A stretch of DNA of 64,000 nt from Carya illinoinensis (Eukaryota; Streptophyta; Magnoliopsida; Fagales; Juglandaceae). Position 1 is the first letter of the stretch; every line of letters begins with the position of its first letter. Below, piece by piece: positions 59,576-64,000 of the stretch. The position numbers and the translations under genes are program-made. The DNA is taken from positions 12,610,501 through 12,674,500 of the forward strand of contig NC_056766.1 of NCBI RefSeq assembly GCF_018687715.1, in the 5' to 3' direction. Under the pieces are notes generated by a model that saw only the letters and a list, made by a program, of their open reading frames with translations, did no database searches and was not told where the DNA came from.

Positions 59576-60760
59576 TTATCTCATACCAAGCTTTCTAAAT
59601 AAGATAAAATATGCATATGAATAAACATTATCCAATTAAATCTTAAGTTATAAAATTAAGCATAAATTCATGCTATTAATCAATTTAAATCACAACTTGT
59701 ATTTATTCTTATTAACCATTTTTCCATTTAAAACCAATAATAATGTCATGATGAATTTAAAATATATTGGTTTTAAATAGCTAAAATAGTGAAAATTAAT
59801 TGAGATGAATATTGCATAAAGATCGAAATTCAAACAAAAACAATCAAACACAATTCTGAATTCTCACAAAAGTGACATGTTACTACTCAACCCCCAAGGG
59901 TTATACCCACCAAGACTATCTCAACAATCTTTCATATAGAATTAAGGCAAATATCTCAGGACTCAAATGTGTATGTGGAGCTAGACCGATTGTGTGTTCT
60001 TCATTACTAGCCATGATTTGCCATAGGATTTTTCAACCTTAAGATTAATCATTGCTGATTCTAACTACCTCAAAGTCCAAGGGACTAACAGTTTTCACGC
60101 CAGCTCTGTTTTTAAATGTTGGACACTCAACCCCCAAAGTCTTGGGTAACTGTTTCTAGCCCTTTTTTCTTAGGAAAGTTCACTAAGTTGCCTTTATTCC
60201 TTTTCTCTTTTTTTTTTTTCCTTTCTTTTCATTCTAATCTTTTCAATTTCTTTTTTTTTTCCTTTTTGGCATGGTTCGGTAGTCCTACAGTTTACTTCTC
60301 CAGTGTTAAATCAATGAATGGTAAATAAGGAACACTACAAGCGTAAGCATGTGCAAAATGTCCTTCAAAATTTGCCTGTCGTTTTACAAAAATTTTATCA
60401 AATTTTATCTCAATAAGCATAACATCCTGGTGTTTCAAGCCACATATCAACAAAATATGATGCATCAAAAATCATGCTCTATGTTTAAACTTGAAAATAA
60501 ATCTTCACAAATGATCCCGCTCAACTACTCTACCAAGATGCTCAAATTTTACAAATCTTATTTATTTATTTATTTTAAAAAAAAAACTGTGCACACATGC
60601 TACCCCCAACTAGTAAGAGACATAGTCCTCAATGAGTCGAACGAAAGAAAAGAAAGTGCACAGAACTAAGAAAGCAAAACAAACAATCAACATGAAATAT
60701 AAAATTAAAGCAAAAGAACAAATAAAAACAAAGCAAGTAAAGAAAATTGTAAAGAAGGAG
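59576..60760 (-). mobile_element. Athila 3' region, part 2 (after the solo LTR insertion)
   Basis: Non-coding sequence between the end of pol (60768) and the solo LTR. It holds CTACCCCCAACTAGTAAGAG with ACATAGTCCTCAATGAGTCG near 60600, and CTCAACCCCCAAGGGTT near 59887, phrases of the kind I associate with Athila post-integrase sequence. A purine-rich tract on the minus strand near 59885-59905 beside AAGTGACA could mark a polypurine tract/LTR edge, but this is not proven. Confidence 0.35.
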
Positions 60761-60767
60761 AAGCAAA

Positions 60768-63700
60768 TCAAAACACTTCCCTGGGGTCTTGCATAAGCAA
60801 GATCTCTTCATGTGGATCAAAGATTTTCAGAAATGACTTTAGATGTTGTCCGTTGACAGTGAAGTTATTACCATTCTTCGGATTGACAATGTCTACCGCT
60901 CCATGAGGATGAACGGTCTTTATAATGTACAGCCCACTCCATCGGAATTTCAACTTTCAAGGAAAAATATGTAAGCGAGAATTGTAAAGGAGGACTTCCT
61001 GGCCAAGTGTGAATTGCTTTGGATGAATTTTCTAATCATGCAGAATTTTCATGCATTCATTTGCAAGCTGAGCGTTGTTATAAGCATTCCGGCGAGCTTC
61101 ATCCAATTCATTGATCTGCAATTTTCTCAACCCTGAGGTTTCATCAAGTGACATGTTAACATGTTTTATGGCCCAAAGAGCTCGATGCTGAATATCAACA
61201 GGTATGACAAGCTTTACCATAAACTAATCGATAGGGAGACATCCCTAAATTTGTTTTAAAAGCTGTCCTATAAGCCCACAAAACATCAAGAAGTTTAATC
61301 GACCAATCTTTCCTATTAGGCTTGATGGTTTTCTCTAAAATGATTTTTATCTCTCTGTTTGCCAATTCAGCTTGCCCATTTGTTTGAGGGTGATAAGGGG
61401 TAGAAACTCTGTGTGTAATACCATATTTCTTCACAAGTGTAGAAAATGGTTTGTTGCAAAAATGAGAACCCCGTCACTAATGATAACCTTGGGCATGCCA
61501 AATCGAGCAAACAAAGATTGTAAAAATTTTAGTACAACATGATGGTCATTGGTTTTGCAAGCGATGGCCTCAACCCACTTTGAAACATAGTCCACAGCCA
61601 ATAAAATAAATGTGTTTCCAAAGGAAACCGGATAAGGTCCCATGAAGTCTATTCCCCAACAATCAAAGATTTCTAAAGTAAGAATGGGGGAAAGGGGCAT
61701 CATGTTTCTTTTGCTAATGGCTCCCAACTTTTGACAAGACTACATGTTTTACAAAAATTGTAAGCGTCCTTAAACATGGAAGGCCAATAAAAACCGCTTT
61801 GCAAAATTTTTGCCACTATTTTATTTGCTGAAAAATGACCACCACATGCACCCATATGACAAAATCTCAATACTGAAGAAAACTCATCATCAGGAATGCA
61901 TCTTCAAATCAATTGGTCTGAACAATATTTGAAAAGATAAGGGTCATCAAAGTAAAAATGTTTTACCTCAGATAGAAACCGATGCTTATCTTGGGTTGAC
62001 CATTCAGAAGGCATTCGCTCAGTCACCAGATAATTGACTATATCAGCATACCAGAGAGCTCCATCAACCACAAACAGCTGCTCACCCGGAAAACTATCAT
62101 CAAGAGGAAGGTTGACATTTGAAGAAGGAGATGATGACAATCTAGAAAGGTGGTCAGCTACCACATTTTCAACTCCTTTCTTATCCTTAATGTTGATGTT
62201 GAACTCTTGAAGTAATATAATCCAGCGAATCAAGCGTGGTTTTGCATCTTTCTTAGCCAACAAATACTTAAGAGCAGAGTGGTCAGTGAAAATAGTAACA
62301 GGAGAACCAAGAATATAAGTCCGAAATTTATCAAGTGTAAAAACCACTGCAAGCAATTCTTTTTCAGTAGTGGTATAATTTTTTTGGGCATCATTCAAGG
62401 TTCTACTACCATAATAAATCACAAATGGCCTATTATCCACCCACTGCCCCAAAACAACTCCTAAGGTATAGTCACTAGCATCTGTCATAATCTCAAAGGA
62501 AAGGTCCCACTGCAGAGGTTGCACAATAGGGGCAGTGGTAAGCGACTTTTTTAGGGTATCAAAAGCTTTTTGGCACTCATTAGTCCAAACAAATTCAATA
62601 TCATTTTGTAAAAGAGTGCACAAAGGTTTTGTAATAGAACTAAACTCTTGAATAAACCGCCTATAAAAGCCAGCATAACCAAGAAAAAAACGAATATCTC
62701 TAACCGTCCTAGGAATAGGAAGTTTAGATATTAATTCAATCTTTGCATTGTCAACCTTTATACCCTCAGAAGAAACAATATGCCCAATACAATGCCCTGA
62801 GTGACCATAAATTGGCATTTCTTGCAATTAAGTAAAAGATTTTTTTCCTCACATCTCTGGAGAATACGTGCCAAATTATGCAAACAACTCTCAAAGGATT
62901 TTTCAAAAATAGAGAAATCATCCATGAATATTTCACAAATATCATCAATCATGTCAGAAAAAATACTCATCATGCATCTCTAAAAAGTAGCTGGAGCATT
63001 ACACAAACCAAAAGGCATTCTAGTAAAAGCAAAAGTGTCAAAAAGACAGGTGAAAGTGGTTTTCTCCTGATCCTCAGGTGCTACAGCAATTTGATAATAA
63101 CCAGAGTAGCCATCCAAAAAAGCAATAATATGCATTATCGGCTACTCTTTCCAAAATTTGATCCAAGAATGGTAAAGGAAAATGATCCTTCCTACTGGCT
63201 GAATTAAGATTTCTATAATCAATGCACATTCTCCAACCAGTAACCATTCTAGTTGGAATCAACTCATTTTTATCATTTTTTATGACAGTCAAACCAGATT
63301 TTTTTGGTACCACTTGAGTTGGACTTACCCACTTACTGTCTGAGATGGGGTAAATGATTTCCACTGCGAGTAGGTTAAGCACTTCATCTTTCACAACTTC
63401 CTTCATTGTAGGATTGAGCCTACGTTGACCATCACGAACTGGTCTAGCATCGTCTTCAAGATGGATTCTGTGGGTACATACAACGGCATCAATGCCTTTG
63501 ATGTCAGCTATTGTCCAACCAATTACGCCTTGATGCTTCCTTAATACTTCAATCAACTGGGTTTCATCCTTCTGATTTAGTTTTGAGGAAATCACCACCG
63601 GAAAAGTGCCTTCTTCAGGACCAAGAAACGCATACTTTAAATCTTGAGGAAGCGGTTTTAGTTCCAACTAAGGAACTTCTTCCTCTAAAGATCTAAGTAT

Positions 63701-63999
63701 GTCTGGTGGTGGTAGAGCTTCAAACTGGGGTTTCCATCTTGCTCCCGCAAATTGTACTTCAAGTGGTAAAGAAGAATCTGCAAAACAATCAAAAAAACAA
63801 AGTCATCTTCATTGATATGATCAATTTTCTCATCAAGTAAAAATTCAGGTGTCTGAAAAATATAATCATCATCAGAGAAGAGAGAAGTTGAGCAAATAAA
63901 ATCTATTGGTGTCAAACTCTTCACAACATTCAAATCACTTGTGTCATCAAAATGTGCTGGCATCTTGCAAGCGTTGAAAATGTTCAACTCAAGTGTCAT
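60768..63999 (-). pseudogene. Athila-type Ty3/gypsy pol (RT, RNase H, integrase), broken, cut by window end
   Basis: Minus strand, in order: linker after protease (63999-63685); RT (from 63667: ELKPLPQDLKYAFLGPEEG, GWTIADIKGIDAVVCTHRIH, KDHFPLPFLDQILERV, then EIFMDDFSIFEKSFESCLHN with FMDD intact); RNase H (FFLGYAGFYRRFIQEFSSIT, FEIMTDASDYTLGVVLGQ, TEKELLAVVFTLDKF, FTDHSALKYL); integrase HHCC finger (FCHMGACGGHFS..CKTC), core ([52 protein letters not shown]) and C-terminal part to 60768. Breaks include an in-frame stop near 63669, an extra T near 63112, a stop in the RT near 62982, a lost base near 62788 and disruption after ISDG near 61460. Inactive; protease and gag lie outside the window. 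Confidence 0.85.
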
Positions 64000-64000
64000 G

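Overview
The window is plant nuclear DNA, from a woody eudicot. The introns are short and AT-rich, there is an RPW8-type NLR, and the repeats are plant lineages (L1 LINEs with an RNase H tail, Athila-type and large-LTR Ty3/gypsy elements, hAT, CACTA, FAR1/MULE-related sequences). Several 170-200 bp MITEs with GTTTGG/CCAAAC ends remind me of Fagales genomes (walnut, hickory, oak relatives). That taxonomic guess is inference only. I see no tRNA, rRNA, CRISPR or organellar genes.

Genic left part (1-26 kb). A five-exon, apparently intact ADR1-type helper NLR lies at 954-4291 (+). Its 3' flank (4.3-6.9 kb) is full of MITEs. At 7.4-20.5 kb two gene-like units converge. One (+) has a GC-rich 5' block followed by a broken GRF zinc-finger gene (10789-11337). 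The other (-) is a FAR1-RELATED-SEQUENCE gene (18735 down to about 15862) with an unusual run of small, phase-0, tandemly amplified proline-rich exons ahead of its FAR1 and MULE domains. A 2.3 kb solo LTR (13175-15500) sits between them. A small secreted protein gene with a possible invertase/pectin-methylesterase-inhibitor fold follows at 21220-21732 (+). At 23265-25800 there is a decayed second copy of the 3' end and 3' flank of the ADR1 locus, so the ADR1 neighbourhood was once duplicated.

Transposon-dense right part (26.8-64 kb). A 5'-truncated L1 LINE (-, 26888-34904) has a 15-bp target-site duplication and carries a 3.95 kb hAT (27998-31947). A second L1 LINE (+, 36115 to about 50626) contains a 520 bp hAT-like element in ORF1 (36339-36858) and an 8.3 kb non-autonomous LTR retrotransposon in ORF2 (38810-47100). 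That retrotransposon carries a 1.8 kb hAT of its own (41036-42866) and an intact antisense 128-codon reading frame (43461-43847). CACTA-type sequence flanks this LINE on the right (TIR at 50701, TNP2 transposase remains to about 54.9 kb), and related subterminal repeats lie on its left (35.4-35.9 kb). The window ends in an Athila-type Ty3/gypsy element on the minus strand (pol 60768 to beyond 64000), whose 3' region is split by a second solo LTR (57407-59575).

The genes do not form a pathway. The likely functional loci are the ADR1 helper NLR and perhaps the small secreted protein. The FRS and GRF genes look like domesticated or MULE-derived sequences that are decaying. Most exon joins were worked out by eye from GT/AG sites and reading frame.
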